Notes: a model not told the origin generated them from the sequence alone. A stretch of 64,000 bases of DNA from Agrobacterium albertimagni AOL15 (GCF_000300855.1 NZ_ALJF01000002.1:124001-188000), one strand, 5' to 3'; numbered from the stretch's first letter, positions 12,615-21,589 are shown. A program made the numbers and translations.

Positions 12615-12710
12615 TTGCTTCGAGTGCCCCATGACATGCGACTGTCATGAAGCTTTCTTGCAAGCATGATTGGTCTTCGTCAGTATCGAACTCCATTCGG
12701 AACCGGCGCC

Positions 12711-13604
12711 ATGAACGAAGAGATCCACCGCATCAAGACCGAACTCCTCGACAGCTTCGACGAGGAGCTGGAGCAGCAGCTGGAAGAGGATCGGCTGGAC
12801 CAGCTCGTCGCCGACGGCATGTCAGAGCCGACGATCGACCGGAGGATCTACTTTCGCGAACTCTTTCGCCTCCAGCACGAGCTGGTTCGTCTGCAGGACT
12901 GGGTGCACTACAAGAAGCTGAAAATGGTCGTGCTGTTCGAGGGACGGGATTCGGCCGGTAAGGGCGGGGCGATCAAACGCGTGACCCAGCGGCTTAATCC
13001 GCGTGTCTGCCGTGTCGTTGCCCTGCCGGCACCGACTGAGCGCGAGCGTAGCCAGTGGTATTTCCAGCGTTACGTGCAGCATCTGCCAACGGCCGGCGAA
13101 ATGGTTCTGTTCGACCGCTCCTGGTACAATCGCGCCGGCGTCGAGCGGGTGATGGGCTTCTGCACGCCGGACGAGCTCGAAGAATTCTTCCGCTCCGTCC
13201 CGGAATTCGAGCGCATGCTGGTGCGCTCGGGGATCATTCTCGTCAAATACTGGTTCTCGATCACCGATGAAGAGCAGGAATTCCGCTTCCGGATGCGGAT
13301 CAATGATCCGCTGAAACAGTGGAAGCTCTCGCCGATGGACCTCGAAAGCCGTGTGCACTGGGAAGACTATACACGCGCCAAGGAGGAGATGCTGGACCGC
13401 ACGCATATCCCCGAAGCGCCGTGGTGGGTGGTCCAGGCCGTCGACAAGAAGAAGGCGCGGCTCAACATGATCGCGCATCTCCTGACGCAGGTGCCTTATG
13501 AGCATGTGCCAAAGGAAGCGATCGAGCTTCCCGCCCGGGTGCGCAATGCAGACTACATCCGCCATCCCGTGCCGGCGGACATGTATGTTCCGGAAACGTA
13601 CTGA
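12711..13604 (+). CDS. ppk2: Polyphosphate kinase 2
   Basis: PPK2-family kinase that phosphorylates nucleoside diphosphates from polyphosphate (or runs in reverse). The 297 residues show Walker A GRDSAGKGG at about 78-86, the Walker B-like MVLFDRSWYNRAG at about 131-143 with D135, and the lid motif RFRMRINDPLKQWKLS. A single PPK2 domain points to the class I group, which usually prefers GDP or ADP. ATG at 12711 gives the family N-terminus; the frame is open 45 bp further upstream. It is divergent from leuC. Confidence 0.93.
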   Translation: MNEEIHRIKTELLDSFDEELEQQLEEDRLDQLVADGMSEPTIDRRIYFRELFRLQHELVRLQDWVHYKKLKMVVLFEGRDSAGKGGAIKRVTQRLNPRVCRVVALPAPTERERSQWYFQRYVQHLPTAGEMVLFDRSWYNRAGVERVMGFCTPDELEEFFRSVPEFERMLVRSGIILVKYWFSITDEEQEFRFRMRINDPLKQWKLSPMDLESRVHWEDYTRAKEEMLDRTHIPEAPWWVVQAVDKKKARLNMIAHLLTQVPYEHVPKEAIELPARVRNADYIRHPVPADMYVPETY

Positions 13605-13608
13605 CGGG

Positions 13609-14616
13609 TCATGCAGGCTGTAATTCGCGCGTCTGCTGAAAGAACAGCGGGCTGAAGGCTGACGGGGGAAGCTGCCCCGTCGCTTCGAAATACTTCTGAA
13701 GCACCAGCAGGGAGATCTTGCGCTCGGTCTTGCGATCGCAGAACGAGGCGACATAGGCATTGGCATTGGCCACGATGTCCTGCGCCCATTGCGGATTGCG
13801 TTCCAGCTCGGCGATCTTGTCCTCGAGGTCGCTGAAATCAGGGCGTACCTCGACGAAGTGATGGTCGGGGATCAGGCCGCCTTCCATGAACCATGTCTCG
13901 TAGCGTCCCTTCGGCATGACGCATACGCTGCGCGAAGCCATGATCCATTTCAGGTTGGTGGCGACGTCGAAGCCCTCGATGGACAGGATGTAGCGGTAAC
14001 CCATCTGCTCTTGCGGGCTGAGGAAACCCTTGGCCTGGAGACCGTCTTTTGCTTCTCCGATATGGCCGACATCGGCGAATTCGCTCTGCTGATGCCGGCG
14101 CAACAGTTCCACGCGAAGCGGATTGTTGAGCGCGCCGCGCCACACGGCCATCGGCTTCTTCTTCGCCCAGGGGGTGTCGTCGGCGCACAGCCGGAAATGC
14201 CGGAGCTTGTCGAGGTTCAGAAGCACGGAATTTTCGTTGGCTTCTCCGGTCGGACGGCTCTTGACGAGGCTTGGCGCGTTCGGAACCCAGGTCACGTCGC
14301 CGAAGAGATAGTTGACCTTCAACCGGCAAGGAAAGTAGCGCAGATATTCGTCCAGATCGAAATAGTAGCGGCTCTGAGCACGGTCCACCGCGTTCAGCCT
14401 CGTGCCGAGCTGGACGGAACAATGGGGCAATCTGTTGTAGTAGTTCGCCCTTCGCATCAGCTCTTCGAGTTCGGGTGACGCTTCCAGATCGCCGAGGATC
14501 TGTCTGCACCGCTGCAGATACCATTCGCGCGGCACCGCATGTCGCGTGATGCCGGCTGCATAGTAACGCACGCGATTTATGGTCTTTGCCGTTTTATCGA
14601 GCGCAGGGAGCTTCAT
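13609..14616 (-). CDS. Glycosyltransferase family 90 (CAP10/LpsA-like)
   Basis: A 335-residue protein of the CAP10/GT90 family, similar in layout to rhizobial LpsA-type lipopolysaccharide glycosyltransferases. Recognisable blocks are AVWRGALNNP, the donor-site run YRYILSIEGFDVATNLKW, MASRSVCVMP and ETWFMEGGLIPDHHFVEV. There is no signal peptide or membrane segment, so it likely acts on the cytoplasmic face. Its ATG overlaps the stop of the ABC permease by 4 bp (ATGA), so translation is coupled to a transporter operon, an odd partner. The acceptor sugar is unknown. Confidence 0.8.
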   Translation of the reverse strand: MKLPALDKTAKTINRVRYYAAGITRHAVPREWYLQRCRQILGDLEASPELEELMRRANYYNRLPHCSVQLGTRLNAVDRAQSRYYFDLDEYLRYFPCRLKVNYLFGDVTWVPNAPSLVKSRPTGEANENSVLLNLDKLRHFRLCADDTPWAKKKPMAVWRGALNNPLRVELLRRHQQSEFADVGHIGEAKDGLQAKGFLSPQEQMGYRYILSIEGFDVATNLKWIMASRSVCVMPKGRYETWFMEGGLIPDHHFVEVRPDFSDLEDKIAELERNPQWAQDIVANANAYVASFCDRKTERKISLLVLQKYFEATGQLPPSAFSPLFFQQTRELQPA

Positions 14617-15431
14617 CGATGCCGCGCCCTCATGCGCTGTTCAAAGCCTCGCAGGAGGATCGAGAGACCGATTGTCAGGACGAGATAGACATAGGCCACG
14701 ATCGAATAGGTCTCGAAAAAGCGAAACGAACCTGAGGCATAGACCTTGCCCATCTGCGTAATGTCGGCAACCCCAAGGACCGATACGAGGGACGAATCCT
14801 TCACCATGGCGACGAAGTCATTCGACAGTGGGGGGAAGATGACGCGGATGGCCTGGGGAAAGACCACCAGACGAAAGCGCTGGCCGCGGCTCAAGCCCAG
14901 CGCCTTGGCCGCCTCGATCTGCCCCTTGTCGATCGACTGGATCCCGGCGCGAAAGATCTCGGCGATGAAGGCCGAATAGCCGATCATCAGCGCAATGATT
15001 GCACGCCACATCAGGGAGATGTCACGCACCACCATCGGCTCCGTGAGGCCCGCCGATACGAGTGGAGACGTGATGAGATTATAGAGCGCGACGAGGCCGG
15101 GCGCGCCGACAAAGGCGATGTAGAAGAGCAGGACGATGATCGGAATGCCGCGCACGACCTCGACGTAGAAGCGGGCGATCTGGCGCAGGACCACGCTGTC
15201 CGACATTCCAAGAAGTGCAATCAGCAGGCCGAGAGCCGTTGCCAGGGCAAAGCCGACCAGCGTGACGAAGATCGTCACCCAGAGACCCTTGGCCACCGTG
15301 TTGAAGACCTGCGCATAGAGGTCGCTGACGAAGATGACGCCGGCAAGCGCTGCCGCCAGCACAAGGAAAGCGATCAGCCACCAGGGCCGATCGCCTTTTT
15401 GATCACCCTGCGGAAGGGTCTGAAATGCCAT
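14613..15431 (-). CDS. Polar amino acid ABC transporter permease
   Basis: HisM/GlnP-type inner-membrane permease of 272 residues. The ABC-coupling EAA loop is seen as EAAKALGLSRGQRFRLVVFPQAIRVIFPP. About five to six membrane spans are present, with the first near residues 18-40. It follows the binding-protein gene by 37 bp and overlaps the GT90 gene. No ATPase gene is present in this operon, so an ATP-binding subunit must come from elsewhere. The substrate is probably an amino acid. Confidence 0.92.
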   Translation of the reverse strand: MAFQTLPQGDQKGDRPWWLIAFLVLAAALAGVIFVSDLYAQVFNTVAKGLWVTIFVTLVGFALATALGLLIALLGMSDSVVLRQIARFYVEVVRGIPIIVLLFYIAFVGAPGLVALYNLITSPLVSAGLTEPMVVRDISLMWRAIIALMIGYSAFIAEIFRAGIQSIDKGQIEAAKALGLSRGQRFRLVVFPQAIRVIFPPLSNDFVAMVKDSSLVSVLGVADITQMGKVYASGSFRFFETYSIVAYVYLVLTIGLSILLRGFEQRMRARHR

Positions 15432-15468
15432 CAGTCACCCGCTTTCAGGTCGCAGGGTCGGACGCGGT

Positions 15469-16266
15469 TCATTCGCCCATCTTGTAGTCTAGAAACCACT
15501 TCTTGTTCAGCGTCTCGATGGTGCCGTCGGCCTTCATCGCGGCGATCGCGGCATTGACGGGAGCGACGAGTTCCGAGCCCTTCGGGAAGATGAAGCCGAA
15601 GTCCTCCGAACCGAGCGGGCCGCCGACGAGCTTCAGTCCCCCATTCGAGGCATCGACATAGCCCTTGCCCGCCGTGCCGTCCGTCAGCACGACGTCGACG
15701 TCGCCGGTCTTGAGTGCCTGGACAGTCGCACCGAAGGTCTCGAACAGCTTGATGCGCGGGTTCTGCTCATTGCCGTCGAGGATCTCATAGACGGCCGTGT
15801 AGAAGGGGGTCGTGCCCGGCTGTGCACCGACAAGGCCGTCTTCGAATTCGGCGAAGCTCTTGCCGTCGGTGAACCGGCTCTCGTCGCCGCGAACCAGCAT
15901 GAATTGCTCGGAGCGCATGTAGGGCTCGGAGAAATCCACCTTTTCCTTGCGGTCTTCCTTGATGGTGATGCCGGTCATCCCGATCTGAAACTGGTTGTCC
16001 GACACGGCCTGGATCATCGCATCCCAGGAGGTGTTCTGATACTCGACCGTGAAATTGAGCCGCTTGGCGATCTCGTTCATCGCGTCATATTCCCAGCCGA
16101 TCTGCTGGCCGGACTTCGGGTCGACGAACTGCAGCGGCGGATAGGCATTCTCCGTCACAACGACGACCGTCTTGCCGCCCAAATCCGGCAGGTCGGTGGC
16201 GTTCGCAGCGAGAGGCAGCAGGGCAAGAGCGGAGAGACCGGCAAGGACAGCGCGGCGAAACAGCAT
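15469..16266 (-). CDS. Amino acid ABC transporter substrate-binding protein
   Basis: Periplasmic family-3 solute-binding protein of 265 residues. The signal peptide is MLFRRAVLAGLSALALLPLA with cleavage after ANA. The mature domain starts with VVVVTENAYPPLQFVD and contains the family core GWEYDAMNEIAKRL and DFSEPYM. GGGAGAT 5-10 bp upstream supports the ATG at 16266; the frame extends further upstream but lacks a signal peptide there. It is the first gene of an operon with the permease and the GT90 gene. Confidence 0.92.
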   Translation of the reverse strand: MLFRRAVLAGLSALALLPLAANATDLPDLGGKTVVVVTENAYPPLQFVDPKSGQQIGWEYDAMNEIAKRLNFTVEYQNTSWDAMIQAVSDNQFQIGMTGITIKEDRKEKVDFSEPYMRSEQFMLVRGDESRFTDGKSFAEFEDGLVGAQPGTTPFYTAVYEILDGNEQNPRIKLFETFGATVQALKTGDVDVVLTDGTAGKGYVDASNGGLKLVGGPLGSEDFGFIFPKGSELVAPVNAAIAAMKADGTIETLNKKWFLDYKMGE

Positions 16267-16486
16267 GGAAATCTCCCGAATTGTGGCAGCGCACAGTGTC
16301 ACATCTTGTTCAGGGATGGCAAGAACTGCCCATGCCAGAGACCATATCCGGCTCCTCGTTCTTGTGGAGCAGACGTCGTGCCGGTTCTGTTTTGCAGACT
16401 TCGGCTGAAAAAACTGCCTTCTACCTGCTTCGGCCGGCAAGCGGTATCACCGGATGATCTCCCCTGCTGCCTCCGAGGATGAAACC

Positions 16487-16993
16487 ATGATCAAGCAATC
16501 GGCCATTCTTGCCGTTACCCTCAGTCTCTTTGCACCATTCTCCTATTCCGCCACGGCTTCTGCACAGGAAGCGGTGGTTGCCGCTGCCGACAAGGAGGCT
16601 TTGTTCATCAGCCCTGATCCGAAGCTGCATGCCAACAAGCAGGTCGTCTATCACATCCTGCGCGACCTCCTGGAGGCCGGGCACTGGGACCAGGCCGACC
16701 GCTTCTTGACCGAGCGCTACATCCAGCACAATCCGAACGTCGCCTCGGGTCGCGATACCGTCGTCGCATTTTTCACCGAGGTCTTGAAAGTCGAGAAGAA
16801 GCCGCTCCCCAAAAAGCTTTCGACCCCGGTGGCCTTCGTCACAGCCGAGGGCGATCTGGTAACCGTCGGTATTGTCCGCGAGGAGAAGGATCCTCAGGAT
16901 CCGTCCAAGACCTATACCACCACTTGGTATGACACCTGGCGGATCGTCGACGGCAAGGCCGACGAGCACTGGGATTCGGCCATCAAGCAATGA
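16487..16993 (+). CDS. Secreted SnoaL/NTF2-like protein
   Basis: A 168-residue exported protein. The signal peptide MIKQSAILAVTLSLFAPFSY ends near ASAQ (residue 27). The mature part has the cone-shaped NTF2/SnoaL pattern: helix KQVVYHILRDLLEAG, DRFLTERYIQHNPNVASG, GRDTVVAFF and the strand WYDTWRIVDGKADEHWD. Members are often annotated as SnoaL-like polyketide cyclases, but enzymatic function is not implied. GAGGA 8 bp before ATG 16487 sets the start. It is divergent from the ABC binding protein and ends in a strong hairpin. Confidence 0.8.
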   Translation: MIKQSAILAVTLSLFAPFSYSATASAQEAVVAAADKEALFISPDPKLHANKQVVYHILRDLLEAGHWDQADRFLTERYIQHNPNVASGRDTVVAFFTEVLKVEKKPLPKKLSTPVAFVTAEGDLVTVGIVREEKDPQDPSKTYTTTWYDTWRIVDGKADEHWDSAIKQ

Positions 16994-16997
16994 AAGC

Positions 16998-17032
16998 AAA
17001 CGGCCCGCCTCCTGGTTTGGAGGCGGGCCGTT
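16998..17032. terminator. Bidirectional terminator-like hairpin
   Basis: AACGGCCCGCCTCC pairs with GGAGGCGGGCCGTT (a 14-bp stem) between the SnoaL-like gene and the convergent aldo/keto reductase. T-runs are short on both sides. Confidence 0.75.
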
Positions 17033-17061
17033 GCATGTCGATCAGCCGTGTCTCACGTGAA

Positions 17062-17892
17062 TCAGAAGGTTGCCGTCTTTGGATCGGGGCCAATCCGGGC
17101 GCCTGCATCGTCGAGTCCGTTCAGCGTGTCCAGATCTTCCGCAGAAAGCTTGAAGTCGAAGACTTTGAAATTCTCAGCGATCCGCGACGGTGTCACCGAT
17201 TTCGGGATGACCACGAGACCATTGTCGATGTGCCAGCGGATGATCACCTGAGCCGGCGTACGACCAAGCTTGGCGGCGATGTCAGCGATGGCAGGGTGGG
17301 CAAGCAGCTTGCCCTGGCCCAAGGGGCTCCAGGATTGCGTCGCGATGTCGTGCTTCTCATGGAAGGCGCGTGCCTCGCGCTGCTGGAAATCCGGATGAAG
17401 TTCGATCTGATTGATGACCGGGATTACACCAGTTTCGGCGATGATCTTCTCGATGTGCTCCGGGTAGAAATTGGACACACCGATGGATTTCGCCCGCCCT
17501 TCTTCCTTCAGCTTCACGAATGCCTTCCAGGTGTCGACGAACAGGCCCCGATGGGCCGAGGGCCAATGGATGAGATAAAGATCGACATAGTCGGTTCCCA
17601 GCCGCTTCAGGCTGGCGTCGAAGGCTTTCAGCGTCTGGTCGTAGCCTTGTTCGGTGTTCCAGAGCTTGGTCGTGAGAAAGATATCCGATCGGTCGATTCC
17701 GGACTGACGAATGCCTTCGCCCACGCCCTCTTCGTTCTCATAGACGGCGGCCGTGTCGACATGGCGATAGCCGGCCGACAGCGCGGCCTTGACGGCGGGG
17801 GCTGCTTCGTCGTTCGGGGTCTGCCAGACGCCCAGGCCCACCTGGGGGATACGGGCGCCGTCGTTGAGGGTAATATGGGTTTGGTCTCTCAT
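17062..17892 (-). CDS. Aldo/keto reductase (DkgA-like)
   Basis: NADPH-dependent reductase of 276 residues with a TIM-barrel fold. The catalytic tetrad is visible as D46, Y51 (GYRHVDTAAVYENE), K76 (FLTTKLWN) and H109 (DLYLIHWP). The cofactor motif IPKSVTPSRIAENF is intact. The closest well-known relatives are 2,5-diketo-D-gluconate reductases and methylglyoxal reductases. It has its own unit between a terminator hairpin and a structured intergenic region. Confidence 0.9.
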   Translation of the reverse strand: MRDQTHITLNDGARIPQVGLGVWQTPNDEAAPAVKAALSAGYRHVDTAAVYENEEGVGEGIRQSGIDRSDIFLTTKLWNTEQGYDQTLKAFDASLKRLGTDYVDLYLIHWPSAHRGLFVDTWKAFVKLKEEGRAKSIGVSNFYPEHIEKIIAETGVIPVINQIELHPDFQQREARAFHEKHDIATQSWSPLGQGKLLAHPAIADIAAKLGRTPAQVIIRWHIDNGLVVIPKSVTPSRIAENFKVFDFKLSAEDLDTLNGLDDAGARIGPDPKTATF

Positions 17893-17939
17893 CAGTGGAA
17901 ATCTCCAGATTTGTCATTCGTTGCGCTCAGCGCGAAATC

Positions 17940-17983
17940 GGTGGCGGTCAGGAAGGGGCGCAAAAAATACGCCATCCGCCACC
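17940..17983. other. Nested inverted repeat, possible terminator of the YkuD gene
   Basis: GGTGGCGG (17940-17947) pairs with CCGCCACC (17976-17983), and inside it GGCG (17957-17960) pairs with CGCC (17970-17973) around an A-rich loop. It lies 65 bp beyond the YkuD stop on its transcript. The T-run is in the loop instead of after the stem, so an ordinary terminator role is doubtful. Confidence 0.4.
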
Positions 17984-18048
17984 TCGGTATCTAGGCTGCT
18001 CCGCCATCGGTGAAAGGCCCGGTCCGCGCAAAAGCCCTTAATCTCCGT

Positions 18049-18606
18049 TCAGAGAACCTGAAGCGTGGTGCGGGGACCGAGATGTGGGAGCAGACGGCGC
18101 ATGTCCCGAGGGCTGATGGCGACGCAGCCCTCTGTAGGTGTATAGCCGGGTCTTGCAATGTGAAAGAAGATCGCCGAGCCACATCGGCGTTTGCGGCTTC
18201 TGAGATTCCAGTCGAGCACGATGCAGACATCATACAGCTCGTCGCTCCGCTGCAAGGTCTCATGACTGCGGCTGAAGGGTGCGCGGACGGGGCGATTGTA
18301 GTTCGGGTCGCCGACCGCGTCGCACCAGAGCATGTCGGATGATGATCTCCGCATGCTCAAAAGGGTAGAAGGCCAGGGCCCACGGTCACCCCGGCGATAG
18401 GCAGAGAGCAGAGGCATGACCGCAATCGGTGTCGCACCATCGCCCTCACGTTTCCTACTGGTTCGCCCACCGCGTCCGAGGGCCGCTCGGAAGGTCAGCG
18501 ATCCCGCCTGAAGAATAGCCTGCCTTTGATTGCCAGGAGCAGGGCGGATTAACAGTCGTTTGACTGCCGAACCGGCGATTTTCGCTGCCTTCCGCCTCTT
18601 GGTCAC
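18049..18606 (-). CDS. L,D-transpeptidase (YkuD) family protein
   Basis: YkuD-domain protein of about 185 residues, related to enzymes that cross-link peptidoglycan or attach proteins to it. The catalytic block HIARPGYTPTEGCVAIS carries the conserved His and the nucleophile Cys. The N-terminal part reads LTFRAALGRGGRTSRKREGDGATP, common to this subgroup. No signal peptide is evident. The start is a GTG at 18606 and is uncertain. It is divergent from cenR, a regulator of the cell envelope, which fits a peptidoglycan role. Confidence 0.82.
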   Translation of the reverse strand: MTKRRKAAKIAGSAVKRLLIRPAPGNQRQAILQAGSLTFRAALGRGGRTSRKREGDGATPIAVMPLLSAYRRGDRGPWPSTLLSMRRSSSDMLWCDAVGDPNYNRPVRAPFSRSHETLQRSDELYDVCIVLDWNLRSRKRRCGSAIFFHIARPGYTPTEGCVAISPRDMRRLLPHLGPRTTLQVL

Positions 18607-18730
18607 GACTTTTTGCCTTGTTCGTGAATATTGTTGTATTCATAGCCCTTAAACGGCTGCGAGTAAGGCTTACATCCAGTGTACTTGGGCAGCAAGACCC
18701 GAGCACGGGACCAATTCGGAAGGATGACGG

Positions 18731-19414
18731 ATGACGACGCGGACCATTCTGCTTGTAGATGATGACGACGATCTGAGGCAGATCCTGGTCGAGCAGCTCT
18801 CTCTCTATGAAGAGTTTTCGCTCATGCAGGAAAGCAATGCGACCCGCGCCATGCAGACGGCAAAAGCCTCCCAGATCGATCTGATGATCATGGATGTCGG
18901 GCTGCCGGACATGGATGGCCGCGAAGCGGTCAAGCTCCTGCGCAAGGGCGGCTTCAAGTCGCCGGTGATCATGCTGACAGGCCACGATACGGATTCCGAT
19001 ACGATCCTCGGCCTTGAAGCGGGCGCCAATGACTATGTCACCAAGCCCTTCCGCTTCGCCGTTCTGCTCGCCCGTATCCGTGCACAATTGCGCCAGTTCG
19101 AGCAGAGCGAGGACGCGACGTTCGGTGTCGGCCCCTATCTCTTCAAGCCGAGCCAGAAACTGCTGACGACCGAAGACGGCAAGAAGATCCGTTTGACGGA
19201 AAAGGAATCGGCGATCATCCGCTATCTCTATCGCGCCGGCCAGAAGGTCGTGACGCGCGACGTTCTGCTCGAAGAGGTCTGGGGTTATAATTCCGGCGTG
19301 ACGACCCATACGCTGGAAACGCATGTCTACCGGCTTCGCCAGAAGATCGAGCGTGATCCCTCCAATGCCGAAATCCTGGTCACGGAAAACGGCGGCTACA
19401 AGATCGTTCCCTGA
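18731..19414 (+). CDS. cenR: Response regulator CenR (OmpR family)
   Basis: Two-component response regulator of 227 residues. The receiver domain has the acidic pocket DDDDD (10-14), the phospho-acceptor D55 in MIMDVGLPDMDG and the KPF lysine near 108. The C-terminal winged helix contains TLETHVYRLRQKIE. The overall sequence closely follows Caulobacter CenR and Brucella OtpR, essential envelope regulators paired with CenK-type kinases. The kinase gene is not in this window. GGAAGGA precedes ATG 18731. Confidence 0.88.
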   Translation: MTTRTILLVDDDDDLRQILVEQLSLYEEFSLMQESNATRAMQTAKASQIDLMIMDVGLPDMDGREAVKLLRKGGFKSPVIMLTGHDTDSDTILGLEAGANDYVTKPFRFAVLLARIRAQLRQFEQSEDATFGVGPYLFKPSQKLLTTEDGKKIRLTEKESAIIRYLYRAGQKVVTRDVLLEEVWGYNSGVTTHTLETHVYRLRQKIERDPSNAEILVTENGGYKIVP

Positions 19415-19432
19415 GCGACTTAACCGAATGCG

Positions 19433-19475
19433 ACGGGGATGAAGGCGACCTCAGTGTCGTTTTCATCCCCGTTTT
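19433..19475 (+). terminator. Rho-independent terminator after cenR
   Basis: ACGGGGATGAA (19433-19443) pairs with TTCATCCCCGT (19462-19472) and continues into TTTT. Confidence 0.85.
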
Positions 19476-19531
19476 GCGTTATGGACTGACTGCGGGCGTA
19501 TCGAGCATGCCCGATCGGACCAGGAAACGTC

Positions 19532-19987
19532 ATGTCACTCAGCGACGATATCGAGCTTCTCTCGGCTCTGCCTCTCTTTTCCGGTCTGGACAAGGATCAG
19601 CTGCGGCTGATCGCCTTCGGTGCCGAGCACAGGCAGGTCGCGGCGGGTCAGGCTCTGTTCCGAGAAAAGGCGCCGGCAGAATGCGCCTATGTCGTCGTTC
19701 GCGGCGAGATCGAGCTCTATGTCATCGGCCGGGATGGAAAGCCGCATCTGGAAGCCCGGGTCGGTCCCGGGATCATGCTGTCCGAACTCGCCCTTATCAC
19801 CATGGTGGAGCGCAAATACACCGCCGTTGCGGTCGAGGATGCCGACGTCATCAGGATCACCCGCACGCTCTTCCACCGACTGCTCGAGGAGTATCCGCAG
19901 ATGGCGCGACAGGTCGAGGGACGGATCAAGCAGTCACTTGCGGCTCTGATTGACGGCGCGGAAGCGCTGGCGCCGAAATTCTCCTAG
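19532..19987 (+). CDS. Cyclic nucleotide-binding domain protein
   Basis: A 151-residue protein that is almost wholly one Crp-type cNMP-binding beta-barrel: LPLFSGLDKDQLRLIAFG, then AYVVVRGEIELYV, GPGIMLSELALIT in the place of the phosphate-binding cassette, and a C-terminal helix. The usual FGE..L..R-T/S-A cassette is altered (no Arg next to the Glu), so cAMP binding is uncertain. It lacks the C-terminal DNA-binding domain of Crp/Fnr regulators. Role unknown. It follows cenR after a terminator. Confidence 0.82.
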   Translation: MSLSDDIELLSALPLFSGLDKDQLRLIAFGAEHRQVAAGQALFREKAPAECAYVVVRGEIELYVIGRDGKPHLEARVGPGIMLSELALITMVERKYTAVAVEDADVIRITRTLFHRLLEEYPQMARQVEGRIKQSLAALIDGAEALAPKFS

Positions 19988-20009
19988 ATAGCTGGCGTTA
20001 CATCGCCTG

Positions 20010-20816
20010 CTATGGATTCTGAAAGCGGGCTGTCACGGGAACATGGTCGGATGGCTGGTTCCAGCCACGCGCTTCCTTGAGGATGTCGACGCGCGACAGA
20101 AGTAGTGCGAGATCCGCAGACGACCAGATGTGATCGAGACGACGGCCTCGATCCGCTGCAGCCCAATCCTTCGCCCTGTAGCTCCACCATGTGTAGAGCT
20201 TTTCCGAAGCCGGTACGTGCTGGCGCATCAGGTCGACCCACCTGCCCTGACGCATGATGTCGAGCAGCCCGTCGGTTTCGACCGGCGTGTGGCTGACGAT
20301 CTTGAGCATCTGCTTGTGGGACCAGACATCGTGCTCGAGCGGCGCAATGTTGAGGTCGCCGACCAGAATGGAGCCCGTGTTCGGTTCTGCCTCGGCGGAC
20401 AGGGCCTTCATCTCCTCGATGAAGTCGAGCTTGTGCCCGAATTTGGGGTTGATCTCGCGGTTCGGCTCGTCGCCGCCGGCCGGCACATAGAAGTTGTGCA
20501 GGCGGATCCGCCGTCCGGCCCATTCGAAAACTGCCGAGATGTGACGGCTGTCGCCGACGCCGCAGTAATCCTGACGGTGATCTTCGGCCAATGGTAGTTT
20601 CGAGCAGATTGCGACCCCGTGATAGCCCTTCTGGCCATGGATCACGATGTTGGAATAGCCGAGCTCGGCGATCTCCGCTGCCGGGAACTGGTCGTTCTGG
20701 CACTTGATCTCCTGCAGGCACAGGATGTCCGGATTTTCACGCTTGAGGAAGTCCTGGACGATCGGCAGGCGCAGACGCACCGAGTTGATGTTCCAGGTCG
20801 TGATTGCGAGTGTCAT
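20010..20816 (-). CDS. xthA: Exodeoxyribonuclease III
   Basis: AP endonuclease and 3'-5' exonuclease of base-excision repair, 268 residues. Motifs of the exonuclease/endonuclease/phosphatase fold are present: TWNINSVRLR, the metal ligand E36 in CLQEIK, HNFYVPAGGDE, GDLNIAP and the terminal SDHVPV with the catalytic Asp-His. It is convergent with the cNMP-binding gene and follows lolA after a terminator hairpin. Confidence 0.96.
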   Translation of the reverse strand: MTLAITTWNINSVRLRLPIVQDFLKRENPDILCLQEIKCQNDQFPAAEIAELGYSNIVIHGQKGYHGVAICSKLPLAEDHRQDYCGVGDSRHISAVFEWAGRRIRLHNFYVPAGGDEPNREINPKFGHKLDFIEEMKALSAEAEPNTGSILVGDLNIAPLEHDVWSHKQMLKIVSHTPVETDGLLDIMRQGRWVDLMRQHVPASEKLYTWWSYRAKDWAAADRGRRLDHIWSSADLALLLSRVDILKEARGWNQPSDHVPVTARFQNP

Positions 20817-20872
20817 CGTGGCCGCCTTGAATGTTCCTTTGGCTGTTTAGGAGATTCAGGTGCCCATGAACA

Positions 20873-20908
20873 GGAAAAGGCGGACGATCCCTTGCGATCG
20901 GCCGCCTT
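20873..20908 (-). terminator. Rho-independent terminator after lolA
   Basis: On the minus strand AAGGCGG pairs with CCGCCTT across an inner CGATC/GATCG stem, followed by TTTTCC (20878-20873). It lies 25 bp past the lolA stop and before xthA. Confidence 0.8.
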
Positions 20909-20932
20909 CTCCACAAGTCGAAACAGATTGCC

Positions 20933-21589
20933 TCAGCCGCCGCGCCGCTGACCATGCACTTCGGCATAGGGAATTTCAAAGACGCTCGGGTCGAACTTCA
21001 CGCCGTTCTGAACATTGAAGATCATCACCGACGTATCCTTCTTCTGCACGTCGGTGATCGTCCACTGGCGCAGTTCGTAGGATTTCGGATCGAACATCAG
21101 GGTGATCGTCGAGTCGCCGAAGATCGTCCGGTCGCCGAGCACGATCGTCGTCAGGTCGGCTTCCTGCTTCACGTCGCGGACCATCTGGTTGCCGAGATCG
21201 ATCCGGTTGGCAAGAAGCAGGCTGAGCGGCGTCTTGTTGAGCGGATAAAGGTCCCAGGTCTTCAGCTTGGTATTGCCGATGACGACATTCTTGCCATCGG
21301 AAATCACGCGCATCGGCGACGGGCGTTCATAGTTGAAGCGCAGCTTGCCGGGACGTTCGATGAAGAACTTGCCGCCTGTCTGCTCGCCACGCGGACCGAA
21401 CTGGACGAATTCGCCCATCATGGTGCTCACGCTCGAGAAATGGTCGGCGATCTGCTGGGCCGCACCCGCCTGTGCAAAGACGGGAAACGGCAGAGCGGCA
21501 CAAGCCATCATCGCAGCCGTTCCCAGCACGAACTGGCGACGGCTGGCCATCATCGGGAGGCGGGCGTCGCGTTCCTTGGTTTCTTTCAT
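20933..21589 (-). CDS. LolA-like outer-membrane lipoprotein carrier
   Basis: Periplasmic LolA/LolB-fold protein of 218 residues that ferries lipoproteins to the outer membrane. The signal region MMASRRQFVLGTAAMMACAA resembles a Tat signal (SRRQFV), with cleavage near VFAQA. The mature part shows the LolA pattern: FVQFGPRGEQTGGKFFIERPGKLRF-type strands, DGKNVVIG and LMFDP. AAGGAG precedes ATG 21589, while the open frame reaches 60 bp further. It lies just downstream of ftsK, as in other rhizobia. Confidence 0.88.
   Translation of the reverse strand: MKETKERDARLPMMASRRQFVLGTAAMMACAALPFPVFAQAGAAQQIADHFSSVSTMMGEFVQFGPRGEQTGGKFFIERPGKLRFNYERPSPMRVISDGKNVVIGNTKLKTWDLYPLNKTPLSLLLANRIDLGNQMVRDVKQEADLTTIVLGDRTIFGDSTITLMFDPKSYELRQWTITDVQKKDTSVMIFNVQNGVKFDPSVFEIPYAEVHGQRRGG

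Noticed and set aside
19532..19987. Crp/Fnr transcription factor
   Set aside because: Only the cNMP-binding domain is present; there is no helix-turn-helix.
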